NCBI GenBank assembly: GCA_963784425.1
Contig: CAWARM010000008.1
Coordinates: 62,001-126,000, forward strand
Direction of reading: 5' to 3'
DNA length: 64,000 nt
Origin: SHZL01 sp963784425
Lineage (GTDB): Bacteria; Pseudomonadota; Gammaproteobacteria; Xanthomonadales; SZUA-36
Shown: positions 17,040 through 25,525 of the stretch, in pieces
How the letters are laid out: each line of letters opens with the position of its first letter
Position numbering within the stretch: position 1 is the stretch's first letter
Position numbers and translations under genes: made by a program
The notes under the pieces: model-generated
The model's input: only the letters and a program-made list of their open reading frames with translations
Told to the model about the DNA's origin: nothing
Database searches by the model: none

Positions 17040-18372
17040 TGTTTCCAGCCGCGAGGCTCCGCCAAATGCCGTAGCGTTCCGCAGTGCGCTGGTTTACTGG
17101 TTTAAATTGGGCTTTGTCAGTTTTGGCGGTCCCGCAGGTCAAATCAGCATGATGCATCAGGAACTGGTGGAAAAACGGCGCTGGATATCTGAGCAACGGT
17201 TTCTGCATGCACTCAATTACACCATGGTTTTGCCCGGCCCTGAGGCGCAGCAACTGGCGACTTACATTGGCTGGTTGATGCATGGCATACGGGGTGGAAT
17301 AGCGGCGGGTACACTGTTTGTTCTGCCTTCCCTGTTTCTGCTCACCGGCTTGTCCTGGGTCTACCTCGCATATGGAGATGTCACCCTCATCCAGGGCATC
17401 CTGTACGGCATCAAGCCGGCTGTCACGGCCATTGTGCTGGCATCTGCCTACCGCATTGGATCAAGGGCTTTGACTAATAACGTGTTGCGGATCGTTGCCC
17501 TGATCGCTTTCTTATCGATTTTTGTGCTCAAGCTGCCCTTCCCTCTTATCGTCCTGGGAGCCGGGGTTGTGGGCTTTCTGGGTTCGCGCTTTGCGCCAGA
17601 CGCATTCAGGACGTCCGCCGGACACGCAGGCACCCATGCTTCATACGGTCCCGCGCTGATCGATGATGACACGCCGATCCCGCCCCATGTAATCTTTAGT
17701 CGCAGGCGGTTTGCGAGTATTGCACTGACAGGAATTACCCTGTGGACGGGAATGCTGGCCGCGCTCACGACCGCCTTTGGTTGGGATGCTGCGCTCACCC
17801 AGATGGGCTGGTTTTTTACCAAAGCGGCACTGGTCACTTTTGGCGGCGCCTATGCAGTCCTACCCTATGTATACCAGGGTGGCGTGGAACATTACGGCTG
17901 GTTGACGGCCACGCAAATGATCGACGGCCTGGCCCTGGGCGAAACAACACCGGGGCCACTGATCATGGTGGTGGCCTTCGTGGGCTTTGTTGGCGGCTGG
18001 ACCAAGGAAATTTTCGGGCCAGCCATGTTGCCGTTAGCAGGTGTTGCCGGGGCTTGCTGTGCCACTGTTTTCACATTTCTGCCGTCCTTCCTGCTCATCC
18101 TGCTGGGCGCCCCATTTGTCGAAACCACACGGCACACGATTGGGTTTACCGCCCCTCTGACTGCCGTGACCGCCGCCGTTGTGGGTGTCATACTCAACCT
18201 TGCCGTATTTTTTGCATACCATGTGCTGTGGCCCGGGGGGTTTGCGGCGCCCTTTGAATGGTGGGCGGGAATAATTGGCATGGTGGCTTTCGTTGCGCTG
18301 TTCAAATTCAAGCTTGGAGTAATTGCTGTGATTGGTGCATGTGCAGTGCTGGGACTGGGACATTTGCTGTGA
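17029..18372 (+). CDS. chrA: ChrA family chromate transporter
   Basis: Two-domain CHR transporter of 447 residues with about 10-12 hydrophobic segments. The first half has the signature FGGPAGQISMMHQELVEK and LPGPEAQQLATYIGW. The second half repeats it as VTFGGAYAVLPYV and GETTPGPLIMVVAFVGF. Family members export chromate, but many have not been tested and may move other oxyanions. The start is a TTG at 17029 inside the carbonic anhydrase gene; no ATG lies near the expected N-terminus. The overlap suggests translational coupling. modABC (molybdate uptake) lies 350 bp downstream, so oxyanion transport may be a shared theme. Confidence 0.9.
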   Translation: MVTDVSSREAPPNAVAFRSALVYWFKLGFVSFGGPAGQISMMHQELVEKRRWISEQRFLHALNYTMVLPGPEAQQLATYIGWLMHGIRGGIAAGTLFVLPSLFLLTGLSWVYLAYGDVTLIQGILYGIKPAVTAIVLASAYRIGSRALTNNVLRIVALIAFLSIFVLKLPFPLIVLGAGVVGFLGSRFAPDAFRTSAGHAGTHASYGPALIDDDTPIPPHVIFSRRRFASIALTGITLWTGMLAALTTAFGWDAALTQMGWFFTKAALVTFGGAYAVLPYVYQGGVEHYGWLTATQMIDGLALGETTPGPLIMVVAFVGFVGGWTKEIFGPAMLPLAGVAGACCATVFTFLPSFLLILLGAPFVETTRHTIGFTAPLTAVTAAVVGVILNLAVFFAYHVLWPGGFAAPFEWWAGIIGMVAFVALFKFKLGVIAVIGACAVLGLGHLL

Positions 18373-18397
18373 ACACGTCAGGTACCAGGGAGGTAGT

Positions 18398-18739
18398 ATG
18401 GGATTTGAACAAATAAGGGACTATGTGCTGGCACTGCCGGAAGTTACCGAAGAGCCGCACTTCACCCTCACCTCGTTCCGGATTCGAGGCAAGATTTTTG
18501 CCACTGCCCCGCCCGATCGGAAAAGTTTTAATATTTTTGCCAGTGACATGGACCAGGACCGGGCCGTGGCTATAGACCCAATGTCCTTTGAAAAATTGTG
18601 GTGGGGAGCTAAAGTGGTTGGCTTGAAAGCCCATATTGCCCGGGTGGACCCAGCCCTGATCCTGGAACTTCTCAAACTGTCCTGGTTGCGCAAGGCGCCA
18701 AACCGGTTGAAAAAAATCCATGCTCACATTAGCCGATAA
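18398..18739 (+). CDS. MmcQ/YjbR family DNA-binding-like protein
   Basis: Small protein of 113 residues of the YjbR/MmcQ family (PF04237): FEQIRDYVLALPEVTEEPHF, FRIRGKIFATA, WGAKVVGLKAHIARVDPALI and ending with a basic helix. The family folds like a double-wing nucleic-acid binder, but its role is unknown. An AGGGAGG ribosome binding site supports ATG at 18398. It follows chrA after 25 nt and its end overlaps the modA start by 20 nt, so the genes chrA-yjbR-modABC probably form one transcript. Confidence 0.87.
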   Translation: MGFEQIRDYVLALPEVTEEPHFTLTSFRIRGKIFATAPPDRKSFNIFASDMDQDRAVAIDPMSFEKLWWGAKVVGLKAHIARVDPALILELLKLSWLRKAPNRLKKIHAHISR

Positions 18740-19514
18740 ACGCAGCAAGCCCGTGCGGGGAAGATTGGCTTTTTTTCCCGCTTGCCTTGCCTTGTTGGCG
18801 GCCGCAGTGGTGTTGCCTGTACCGGCAACTGCCGCGGAAATCCGCGTCGCCGTTGCAAGCAATTTCCGTCCCGCCATGCAGGTCATTGCCAAGCAATTCG
18901 AAAACCAGACCGGGCACGAAGTGATCCTGATTTTTGGCTCGACAGGCAAGCAGTTCGCCCAGATTCAGCACGGTGCGCCGTTTGACGCATTTTTTGCCGC
19001 TGACAGCCAGCGTCCGGCGCAGCTCGAGCAGGACGGCACTGCGGTTGCAGGAACTCGCTTTACCTATGCCGTAGGCAAGTTGGTATTGTGGAGCCCGGTT
19101 GCCGGATACGTGGATCCTGTTGGTGACGTGCTGAAAACCGGCGACTTCAAGCACATCGCCATTGCCAATCCTGAACTTGCACCCTATGGCCGGGCTGCAC
19201 AGCAAGTGCTACAGGCCAGCGGCCTGTGGGAGTCGCTTGCCAACCGCCTGGTGCGCGGCGAAAACATCGTTCAGGCCTTCCAGTTCGTTAACAGCGGCAG
19301 CGCTGAACTTGGCTTCATCGCTTATGCCCAGGTAAAACAACCTGGGAAACCACTGAAAGGGTCTTATTGGGACATCCCCCAATCGTTGTACTCGCCCATC
19401 GAGCAACAGGCTGTGTTATTGAAAGACAGCGAGCCGGCCAGGGCCTTCCTGCAATTCACCCAAAGCTGGGAGGCACTGAAAATCATTGGGGCACACGGCT
19501 ACGCGACCCCATGA
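18720..19514 (+). CDS. modA: molybdate ABC transporter substrate-binding protein
   Basis: Periplasmic molybdate-binding protein of 264 residues. An N-terminal signal peptide (about 17-39) ends at PATAAEIRVAVA. Ligand-binding signatures are VASNFRPAMQVIAKQFE, FGSTGKQFAQIQHGAPFDAFFAADSQ and the C-terminal FVNSGSAELGFIAYAQ. The start ATG lies within the last 20 nt of the upstream YjbR gene. The last bases ATGATG also carry the modB start, so modA and modB are coupled. Confidence 0.94.
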   Translation: MLTLADKRSKPVRGRLAFFPACLALLAAAVVLPVPATAAEIRVAVASNFRPAMQVIAKQFENQTGHEVILIFGSTGKQFAQIQHGAPFDAFFAADSQRPAQLEQDGTAVAGTRFTYAVGKLVLWSPVAGYVDPVGDVLKTGDFKHIAIANPELAPYGRAAQQVLQASGLWESLANRLVRGENIVQAFQFVNSGSAELGFIAYAQVKQPGKPLKGSYWDIPQSLYSPIEQQAVLLKDSEPARAFLQFTQSWEALKIIGAHGYATP

Positions 19515-20194
19515 TGTTGTCCTCCGAGGACCTCAGTGCGTTGGCCATAACCCTCAAGCTGGCCATCCTCACGACCCTTATCCTGCTGCTATTGACCACC
19601 CCGCTGGCATGGTGGATGGCGCGCACCCGCTGGCGCTACCGTTACCTGCTCGAAGCAGTAGTCGCGCTGCCATTGGTTTTGCCGCCCACTGTGCTGGGTT
19701 TTTACCTGCTGGTGATGCTGGGTGCACATGGCCCGGTGGGCAAATTCATGACCGCGATCGGCGGCCAGCCCCTTGCATTCACGTTTGCTGGCCTGGTTAT
19801 CGGTTCGGTGATTTATTCCTTGCCATTCGTGGTACAGCCGCTACAAAACGCATTTGCCGCGGTGGGCCCCCGCCCGCTGGAAGTGGCTGCAACCTTGCGG
19901 GCCTCTCCGCTGGATCGCTTCTTCAGTGTCGCCGTGCCACTGGCCCAGCCGGGCTTTGTCACTGCCGCAGTGCTGGGCTTCGCCCATACACTGGGTGAGT
20001 TCGGCGTAGTGCTGATGATTGGAGGAAACATACCGGGTGAAACCAGGGTCGCTTCCATCGCCATATATGACCATGTCGAAAACCTGGACTATCTTCATGC
20101 CCACTGGCTGTCCGGCATCCTGATTGCTTTTTCCTTTATCCTGCTGGCAGTGGTATACGGGTTCAACCGCAAGTTCCGGCTGTTACAGTCATGA
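19511..20194 (+). CDS. modB: molybdate ABC transporter permease
   Basis: Inner-membrane permease of 227 residues with about five transmembrane helices. The permease EAA loop reads EVAATLRASPLDRFFSVAVPLAQPG, and ALPLVLPPTVLGFYLL is typical of ModB. The start ATG at 19511 overlaps the modA stop (ATGATG); ATG 19514 is equally possible. A longer frame upstream is open but lies within modA and has no ModB resemblance. Its end overlaps the modC ATG by 4 nt. Confidence 0.94.
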   Translation: MMLSSEDLSALAITLKLAILTTLILLLLTTPLAWWMARTRWRYRYLLEAVVALPLVLPPTVLGFYLLVMLGAHGPVGKFMTAIGGQPLAFTFAGLVIGSVIYSLPFVVQPLQNAFAAVGPRPLEVAATLRASPLDRFFSVAVPLAQPGFVTAAVLGFAHTLGEFGVVLMIGGNIPGETRVASIAIYDHVENLDYLHAHWLSGILIAFSFILLAVVYGFNRKFRLLQS

Positions 20195-21258
20195 GCATTG
20201 CAGTGCGCTTCAGGATCCAGCGGGCGCATTTTCTGCTGGATGCCGATTTTGCAATACCCGCGCAGGGCGTGAGCGTTCTGTTTGGACCATCCGGATGCGG
20301 CAAGACCTCTTTGCTGCGCGCAATTGCCGGCCTGGACCACATCCCCGGGGGGCTGCTGTCGGTGGGAGATACAAGCTGGCAGTCAGGCGAAACCTTTGTG
20401 CCAACGCATCAGCGTGCACTTGGCTACGTGTTCCAGGAAGCCAGCCTGTTCCCGCACCTTGATGTGCTCGGCAACATTGAATACGGACTGAAGCGGGTAC
20501 CCATCCCGCAAAGAAAATTGTCTGTCGAGCGCTTATGCGCACTGATGGACGTCACTGCCCTGCTCAATCGCAAGGTCGATACCTTGTCCGGGGGAGAACG
20601 CCAAAGGGTCGCTATTGCCAGGGCGCTGGCGGCAAATCCCAGGATTATCCTGATGGATGAGCCGCTGACAGGACTGGACCAGGAGCGCAAACTGGAAATC
20701 CTGGCTTACATCCTGGCAGTACAGCGTGAATTCCACATTCCCGTTCTGTACGTAAGTCATTCCAGAGACGAAGTCAACCGGATAGCCGACTACCTGGTGC
20801 TCATGGATTCCGGGCGCATTATCGCAGCGGGCGACGTTCACGAGATTTTCGCACGGCTGGATTTACCGCTGGCGCAGGACAGCGAGGCCGCCGTCGTGAT
20901 AGACGCGATCGTGACCAGCCACGACGAGGAATATTCGCTGACCGAGCTGAAATTCCCCGGCGGCAGTTTTGCGCTCCCCAGTGTTTCCCTGGCTGTCGGA
21001 GCCCGGGTACGCTTGCAATTGGCCGCACGTGATATCAGCCTCACCAGGGAACTGCAATCGGGCACCAGCATTCTGAATATATTTCCCACCACCGTTGAGG
21101 CAATTGCCACTGCCGGTACAGCTCAGGTCATCGTGCGGCTATCGGCCGCCGGCGTGCCGGTGCTGGCGCGTATCACGCGCAAGTCTGCCGCCAGGCTGGA
21201 CCTGCAGCCCGGGAGCCTGGTGTATGCTCAAGCCAAGAGTGTAGCGCTGCTTTCCTGA
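20191..21258 (+). CDS. modC: molybdate ABC transporter ATP-binding protein
   Basis: ATPase subunit of the molybdate importer, 355 residues. Walker A GPSGCGKT is at residues 32-39, the ABC signature LSGGERQR begins at 132, Walker B ILMDEP is at 153-158, and the H-loop is YVSHSRDEV. The C-terminal ~130 residues form the Mop/TOBE molybdate-sensing domain, ending AQAKSVALLS. The start overlaps the modB stop. No modE regulator gene or molybdenum-cofactor riboswitch is visible nearby. Confidence 0.94.
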   Translation: MSIAVRFRIQRAHFLLDADFAIPAQGVSVLFGPSGCGKTSLLRAIAGLDHIPGGLLSVGDTSWQSGETFVPTHQRALGYVFQEASLFPHLDVLGNIEYGLKRVPIPQRKLSVERLCALMDVTALLNRKVDTLSGGERQRVAIARALAANPRIILMDEPLTGLDQERKLEILAYILAVQREFHIPVLYVSHSRDEVNRIADYLVLMDSGRIIAAGDVHEIFARLDLPLAQDSEAAVVIDAIVTSHDEEYSLTELKFPGGSFALPSVSLAVGARVRLQLAARDISLTRELQSGTSILNIFPTTVEAIATAGTAQVIVRLSAAGVPVLARITRKSAARLDLQPGSLVYAQAKSVALLS

Positions 21259-21347
21259 ATGCAGCATTGCCCTTTCGAACCGATTTTACAGAGGCGTAAA
21301 ATACCCATGCGCATGTCTTCACTCACTCTATCGCGGAGCAATAAGCC

Positions 21348-21845
21348 ATGACCGATATTCATCCGGCCGTGCACACGGGTGGCTGCACCTGCGGCGAAGT
21401 GCGCTTCAGCATGCTCAGTGACCCGCTTTTTGTTCACTGCTGCCACTGCCGCTGGTGTCAGCGTGAGACTGGCAGTGCCTTTGCCCTGAACGCGATAATC
21501 GAGGCCGACCGCGTGCACTTGGCGCAAGGACTGCCCGACCTGGTCATCGTGCCTTCATTAAGTGGTAGAGGGCAAAAGATCGCCAGGTGCCCAAAATGCA
21601 GCATTGCCTTGTGGAGCAACTACGCAGGGGCAGGAGACGCCTTCCACTTTGTGCGTGTGGGCACACTGGACGAGCCAGACCGGCTGCCACCCGATATCCA
21701 CATTTTTACCGCTTCAAAACAACCATGGGTAATGTTGCCGGAAGACATTCCTGCAGTGGACGAGTTCTATCAGCGCTCGCGCTTCTGGCCGGAGGCCAGC
21801 CTGGAGCGACGCCGCAAAGTGCTTGAAACTGCAGCGGCAGGCTGA
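21348..21845 (+). CDS. GFA (glutathione-dependent formaldehyde-activating) family protein
   Basis: Zinc protein of 165 residues of the GFA/CENP-V family. The zinc-binding cysteines are in GGCTCGEVRF, CCHCRWCQRETGS and ARCPKCSIALWSNY, and the conserved HFVRVGTLDEPDRLPPDIHIF segment is present. Some members condense formaldehyde with glutathione; most are uncharacterised. It lies 89 nt after modC with a likely ribosome binding site (CGGAGC) before the ATG. The following peptidase gene begins 22 nt after its stop. Confidence 0.88.
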   Translation: MTDIHPAVHTGGCTCGEVRFSMLSDPLFVHCCHCRWCQRETGSAFALNAIIEADRVHLAQGLPDLVIVPSLSGRGQKIARCPKCSIALWSNYAGAGDAFHFVRVGTLDEPDRLPPDIHIFTASKQPWVMLPEDIPAVDEFYQRSRFWPEASLERRRKVLETAAAG

Positions 21846-21867
21846 GTTGGCATAAGGAGATACCGCT

Positions 21868-23052
21868 GTGCAGAAATCCACAGTCCTGGCATTCGTTCTT
21901 TCGTCTGCATTAACATTCCTCCAGGCCGCTGCGCTCCAGGCCGATGCAACTCCCCGGGCGCGCGACCTGGGGATTCCCTTCACTGGTAAAACGGGTGATC
22001 TCAACGCAATAACCGACGTAGCCGGAGTGGAAGTTGGACAGGTAACCCTGGTGCGGGGAGATGGTCCCTTACACGTCGGCTCGGGCCCTGTACGCACCGG
22101 CGTGACCATACTATTTCCCCTGGGTCGCAAAGCCATGACTGGCGTTGCCGCTGGGCACTTTACCTTTAATGGGGACGGAGAAATGACTGGGAGCCGGTTC
22201 GTGGATGAATTCGGTGAACTGCACGGTCCGATAGCCCTCACCAACACGCTCAGTGTTGGGTTCGTCTCTGCAGCGATCATTGAATGGAACCGCCTGAATG
22301 TGTCATCAGAGGATGAGCTCTACGCTCGCGGATTACCGGTGGTTGCCGAAACCTGGGATGGCTTCCTGAATGACATCTATGGCCAGCATGTGCGGCAGGA
22401 GGATGTATTCAAGGCCATTGAGAGCGCGACCGGTGGAGCGGTGCGCGAGGGTAACGTCGGTGGTGGAACAGGAATGCGTACATTTGAATTCTCCGGCGGC
22501 ATAGGCACCGCTTCGCGCCGGATTGCAACTGAGTTCGGCAATTTCGTGCTGGGTGTATTGGTGCAGTCCAATTTTGGTGTCCGCTCCGAATTGCTGATCG
22601 CTGGCGTGCCGGTCGGTGCGGAGATAACCGACTTGCAACCATACTCCGGGGCAAAGCCGGAACCGGAAGGCCACTCGATCGTGGTGATCATCGCCACCGA
22701 CGCACCGCTGATTCCGAGCCAGCTTGAGCGACTCGCACGGCGCGCGACATTGGCCCTGGGGCGGGTAGGCAGCAACGGGCACAGTGGCTCGGGCGATATC
22801 TTCCTGGCATTTTCTACCGCGAACCGGATGAATGCCTACTGGGGTAAGGAGGTCAATCACCTGAACATGCTGCCGGATATGGATGCTTTGTTCGAAGCCA
22901 CGGTGCAGGCCACAGAAGAAGCCATCATCAATGCCCTGGTCGCGGGTCGCACCAGCACGGGTGCAGGCGGCAATACGGTTTACGGCCTTCCACATGAAAG
23001 GGTGCAGGATATTTTGCGCCGGTACGGCCGCTTGCTGCCTGCGACGCAATGA
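21868..23052 (+). CDS. P1 family (DmpA/BapA-like) aminopeptidase, secreted
   Basis: N-terminal-nucleophile hydrolase of 394 residues resembling DmpA/BapA beta-aminopeptidases. A signal peptide covers about residues 1-26 (FLQAAALQA). The body begins RARDLGIPFTGKTGDLNAITDVAGVEVG, with NVGGGTGMRTFEFSGGIGTASR further on. The expected self-cleavage and nucleophile site is EGHSIVVIIATDAP at about residue 269; the residue before the serine is His, where DmpA has Gly. The start GTG at 21868 is preceded by AAGGAG. Its last bases overlap the DUF486 gene (ATGA), so the two are coupled. The substrate is unknown. Confidence 0.88.
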   Translation: MQKSTVLAFVLSSALTFLQAAALQADATPRARDLGIPFTGKTGDLNAITDVAGVEVGQVTLVRGDGPLHVGSGPVRTGVTILFPLGRKAMTGVAAGHFTFNGDGEMTGSRFVDEFGELHGPIALTNTLSVGFVSAAIIEWNRLNVSSEDELYARGLPVVAETWDGFLNDIYGQHVRQEDVFKAIESATGGAVREGNVGGGTGMRTFEFSGGIGTASRRIATEFGNFVLGVLVQSNFGVRSELLIAGVPVGAEITDLQPYSGAKPEPEGHSIVVIIATDAPLIPSQLERLARRATLALGRVGSNGHSGSGDIFLAFSTANRMNAYWGKEVNHLNMLPDMDALFEATVQATEEAIINALVAGRTSTGAGGNTVYGLPHERVQDILRRYGRLLPATQ

Positions 23053-23411
23053 ACCTGTCCATCAATCCATTTTTTGCTGCGGCAGGCCTGCTGGTCTTTA
23101 GCAATGTGTTCATGACGTTTGCCTGGTATGCGCACCTGCGCAACCTCGGCGACAAGCCGTGGATCATTGCCGCACTGATCAGTTGGGGCATTGCCCTGTT
23201 TGAATATCTTCTGCAGGTTCCGGCCAATCGCATTGGTTATACCAGCATGAGCCTGGGCCAGCTGAAAATCGTGCAGGAGGTGATTTCGCTTTCCGTGTTC
23301 GTGCCGTTTGCCTGGTTGTATATGAAGGAACCGCTGAAACTTGACTACCTGTGGGCCGGTCTGTGCCTGGTAGCTGCAGCCTGGTTCATCTTCCGCGGAG
23401 ATGCTGCGTGA
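23049..23411 (+). CDS. DMT-superfamily DUF486 membrane protein
   Basis: Small membrane protein of 120 residues with four hydrophobic segments, of the DUF486 branch of the drug/metabolite transporter superfamily: FMTFAWYAHLRNL, LISWGIALFEYLLQVPANRIGY and GQLKIVQEVISLSVFVPFAW. The function of the family is unknown. The start overlaps the stop of the upstream peptidase by 4 nt. Confidence 0.9.
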   Translation: MNLSINPFFAAAGLLVFSNVFMTFAWYAHLRNLGDKPWIIAALISWGIALFEYLLQVPANRIGYTSMSLGQLKIVQEVISLSVFVPFAWLYMKEPLKLDYLWAGLCLVAAAWFIFRGDAA

Positions 23412-23441
23412 CGGGGCCGTAAGCCGCGGATGAAAAGGGGT

Positions 23442-23807
23442 TTAGTTGAGTACGGTGTAGCCGCGATGGTACAGGCAGTTTTTACTGATCATGGAGCGTT
23501 GCTGTTCCGCTGCCATCCCGCCACTGGTCGCACCGCTAACCGCGCCCCAACCCGCGCCATATGCCACGGCTGAAGAATCTCCGGTTACCAGGCCGAATGC
23601 GGCGCCAATGAGTGCCCCAAGCCCTGCGGAGCCAGCGATGCTGGCGTCCACATCAACTTGCTCAGCGATCTTCTCGCACTCCGCAAGATCAACCTGGTAT
23701 TGCTGCATATCCACCCCGGCCGTATCGATAATAGGCCGGCTGGCGCAACCCGGCAACATCAGGCAGGCGCACAAGAGAATTGGCAAAAGAGGGGAATGTA
23801 TTTTCAT
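23442..23807 (-). CDS. glycine-zipper lipoprotein
   Basis: Lipoprotein of 121 residues. The signal peptide ends in the lipobox LPGC at about residue 18. A polar segment YQVDLAECEKIAEQV is followed by glycine-rich hydrophobic stretches (GSAGLGALIGAAFGLVTG, then AYGAGWGAVSGATSGGMAAEQ) of glycine-zipper type, which often insert in or pack against membranes. The start ATG at 23807 has the perfect ribosome binding site AGGAGG; the frame upstream to 23867 lacks one. It is transcribed against its neighbours and is probably a single-gene unit. Confidence 0.82.
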   Translation of the reverse strand: MKIHSPLLPILLCACLMLPGCASRPIIDTAGVDMQQYQVDLAECEKIAEQVDVDASIAGSAGLGALIGAAFGLVTGDSSAVAYGAGWGAVSGATSGGMAAEQQRSMISKNCLYHRGYTVLN

Positions 23808-23900
23808 GCAAAACCTCCTGTCCCCGGTTCTGACCCGCTGCGCGCAGAAAATATCCGGTAAAATCATCGCACATCAATTATATGCGGTTTTCGCCTTGAC

Positions 23901-24503
23901 ATGAATCCACTCGGGAAGCTATTTCTCAAAGGCCTGGTGGTGGTTGTGCCTTCAGCCTTGACGCTGGCCATCCTGTGGTGGCTGGCGAAAAGCTCGGAAC
24001 AGCTGTTTGGGGGCGCGCTGGCGCGCTTTTTGCCTTCTGGTTGGTATGTACCGGGCATGGGATTGGTTGCCGCACTGTCCATCACGCTGCTCGTCGGCCT
24101 GTTGTCGCATGTCTTATTGTTTCAAAAACTGTTTTCCTGTGGCGAGTCATTGCTGAACCGGTTGCCGTTGGTTAAAACCCTGTACTCGGCTATCAAGGAC
24201 TTTATTTACTATCTGAGTCCGGACAGCCACCAGGCCATGAGCAAGGTCGTGCTGGTAAAAATTCCCGGCCAGGCGTTTGAGCAGATCGGTTTTGTCACCT
24301 GCGAAGATTTCAGTAGCCTGCCCTTGACGCCCACGGTCGATGACCCGGTTGCCGTTTACCTGCCGATGAGTTATCAGATCGGCGGCTATACTCTATTTCT
24401 GCCACGCTCATCTCTGACGCCTCTGGACATGTCGTTTCAACAAGGCATGAAACTGGTATTGACCGGTGCAGTGACCCGCGACCAGGAACGCTCAAAGAGC
24501 TAG
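23901..24503 (+). CDS. DUF502 family membrane protein
   Basis: Membrane protein of 200 residues of the DUF502 family: LFLKGLVVVVPSALTLAILWWL (first transmembrane helix), a second helix near 52-75, then LLNRLPLVKTLYSAIKDFIYYL, the most conserved segment, and a soluble C-terminal domain. The family is widespread in Gram-negative bacteria and plants, with no established function here. It is separated by 7 nt from the next small lipoprotein gene. Confidence 0.9.
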   Translation: MNPLGKLFLKGLVVVVPSALTLAILWWLAKSSEQLFGGALARFLPSGWYVPGMGLVAALSITLLVGLLSHVLLFQKLFSCGESLLNRLPLVKTLYSAIKDFIYYLSPDSHQAMSKVVLVKIPGQAFEQIGFVTCEDFSSLPLTPTVDDPVAVYLPMSYQIGGYTLFLPRSSLTPLDMSFQQGMKLVLTGAVTRDQERSKS

Positions 24504-24510
24504 TCCAGCG

Positions 24511-24723
24511 ATGAAAACAAGTGGCCTGTGCTTCCTGCTTTTTTCACTCTCCCTGCTGCCGGCCTGCAGTAGGCAGCAGATCTACGATGTTGGACAACAA
24601 ATGGAGCAAAGCCGCTGCGTCGATGAGCCTGCAGTCAATTACCAGCAGTGCCTCGAAAAGGCAGGCATGAGTTACAATGAGTACGTAAAATTACGGGAAG
24701 AGTCAAACCAGGAGCATCCATGA
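24511..24723 (+). CDS. small putative lipoprotein
   Basis: Protein of 70 residues. A signal peptide with lipobox LLPAC (Cys at residue 19) is followed by a short polar mature part with two further cysteines, RCVDEPAVNYQQCLEKAGMSYNEYVKLREE. I do not recognise a named family. A cytoplasmic role is unlikely given the signal. It lies between the DUF502 gene and the META-domain gene, whose ATG overlaps its stop by 4 nt, which supports it being translated. Confidence 0.7.
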   Translation: MKTSGLCFLLFSLSLLPACSRQQIYDVGQQMEQSRCVDEPAVNYQQCLEKAGMSYNEYVKLREESNQEHP

Positions 24724-25436
24724 AAGCGTTAGTAACCATCTTACTGATTTCCCTCGCCTGGCTGGGCCAGGCAAAGGCGGAAAACGATCAGGACAGTATC
24801 GAGCTGCAAGGGATGTTCAGCTACGCAGCGAATGCGGCGCACTTTCGTGACTGCCGTACGGGCAAGTCCTTTCCGGTGGCCATGGTAGGTCCGTATGCCG
24901 AGCTTGAGCAGGCGTACCTTGATTCCGGAGTTGAGTCCGGAAAGGAACTCATGGTGGCTGTCCGGGGGCGTTACCTTGAGCGTCCGACGACAGATGGAGG
25001 CACCAGTGAAGTCATACTCGTGGTTGATGCTTTCGAGAAGGTCATCGACTCCGCTGCTTGCCCGGCAATCGTATCCGCTGAGTTGCGCAACACCTACTGG
25101 AAGTTGCGGGAAATCGAAGGAAAGGAAATTACCACGCCGCAGGGCCAGCAGGACGCCCACCTGATACTGTCCGGCGATAATTCGAATGTGCAGGGCTTCG
25201 CCGGCTGTAACAGCTTCTTTGGCCAATATTCCAGTCAAGGGGAGGTTCTGACTTTTTCAGGCCTGGGTTCTACCATGATGGCCTGCCCCCAGGGCATGGA
25301 TACCGAAGTGGCTTTTTTGCAAGCGCTGGGTGAAACCAATCGGGCAGTGATTGAGGGTATATTTCTGCAACTGTATGTCGCAGATCGCTTGCTGGCCCGC
25401 CTGGAAGCCGTCCCTCAGCAGACAGGCCCCAATTAA
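24720..25436 (+). CDS. secreted META-domain (HslJ-like) protein
   Basis: Exported protein of 238 residues. The signal peptide ends AKAENDQ near residue 20. The first half (ELQGMFSYAANAAHFRDCRTGKSFPV, then VAVRGRYLERP) resembles the NlpE-like/COG3015 domain. The second half is a META domain: NTYWKLREIEGKEI, VQGFAGCNSFFGQY, TMMACPQGMDTEVAFLQAL. META proteins such as HslJ are linked to envelope stress and antibiotic tolerance. The start overlaps the preceding lipoprotein stop (ATGA), so the three genes DUF502-lipoprotein-META are probably one operon. dnaE2 follows 89 nt later under its own SOS operator. Confidence 0.85.
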   Translation: MKALVTILLISLAWLGQAKAENDQDSIELQGMFSYAANAAHFRDCRTGKSFPVAMVGPYAELEQAYLDSGVESGKELMVAVRGRYLERPTTDGGTSEVILVVDAFEKVIDSAACPAIVSAELRNTYWKLREIEGKEITTPQGQQDAHLILSGDNSNVQGFAGCNSFFGQYSSQGEVLTFSGLGSTMMACPQGMDTEVAFLQALGETNRAVIEGIFLQLYVADRLLARLEAVPQQTGPN

Positions 25437-25508
25437 CAGAGCATTAGACAGTATTCGCCCGCAGACCCTGTCTGCTTCCAGACCGGTATAACGAAAGCCA
25501 TGCATATA

Positions 25509-25524
25509 CTGTATATTAATACAG
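25509..25524. promoter_or_regulatory. LexA (SOS) box of dnaE2
   Basis: CTGTATATTAATACAG is a canonical LexA operator (CTGT-N8-ACAG). It ends one base before the dnaE2 ATG at 25526, so there is no room for a ribosome binding site between operator and start. A possible -10, TATACT, overlaps its left side (25504-25509). LexA bound here would block both the promoter and the 5' end of the gene. Confidence 0.92.
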
Positions 25525-25525
25525 T

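Noticed and set aside
21259..21612. ATGCAGCATTGCC present twice, after modC and within the GFA gene
   Set aside because: A 13-base direct repeat 340 bp apart without symmetry or further similarity is compatible with chance.
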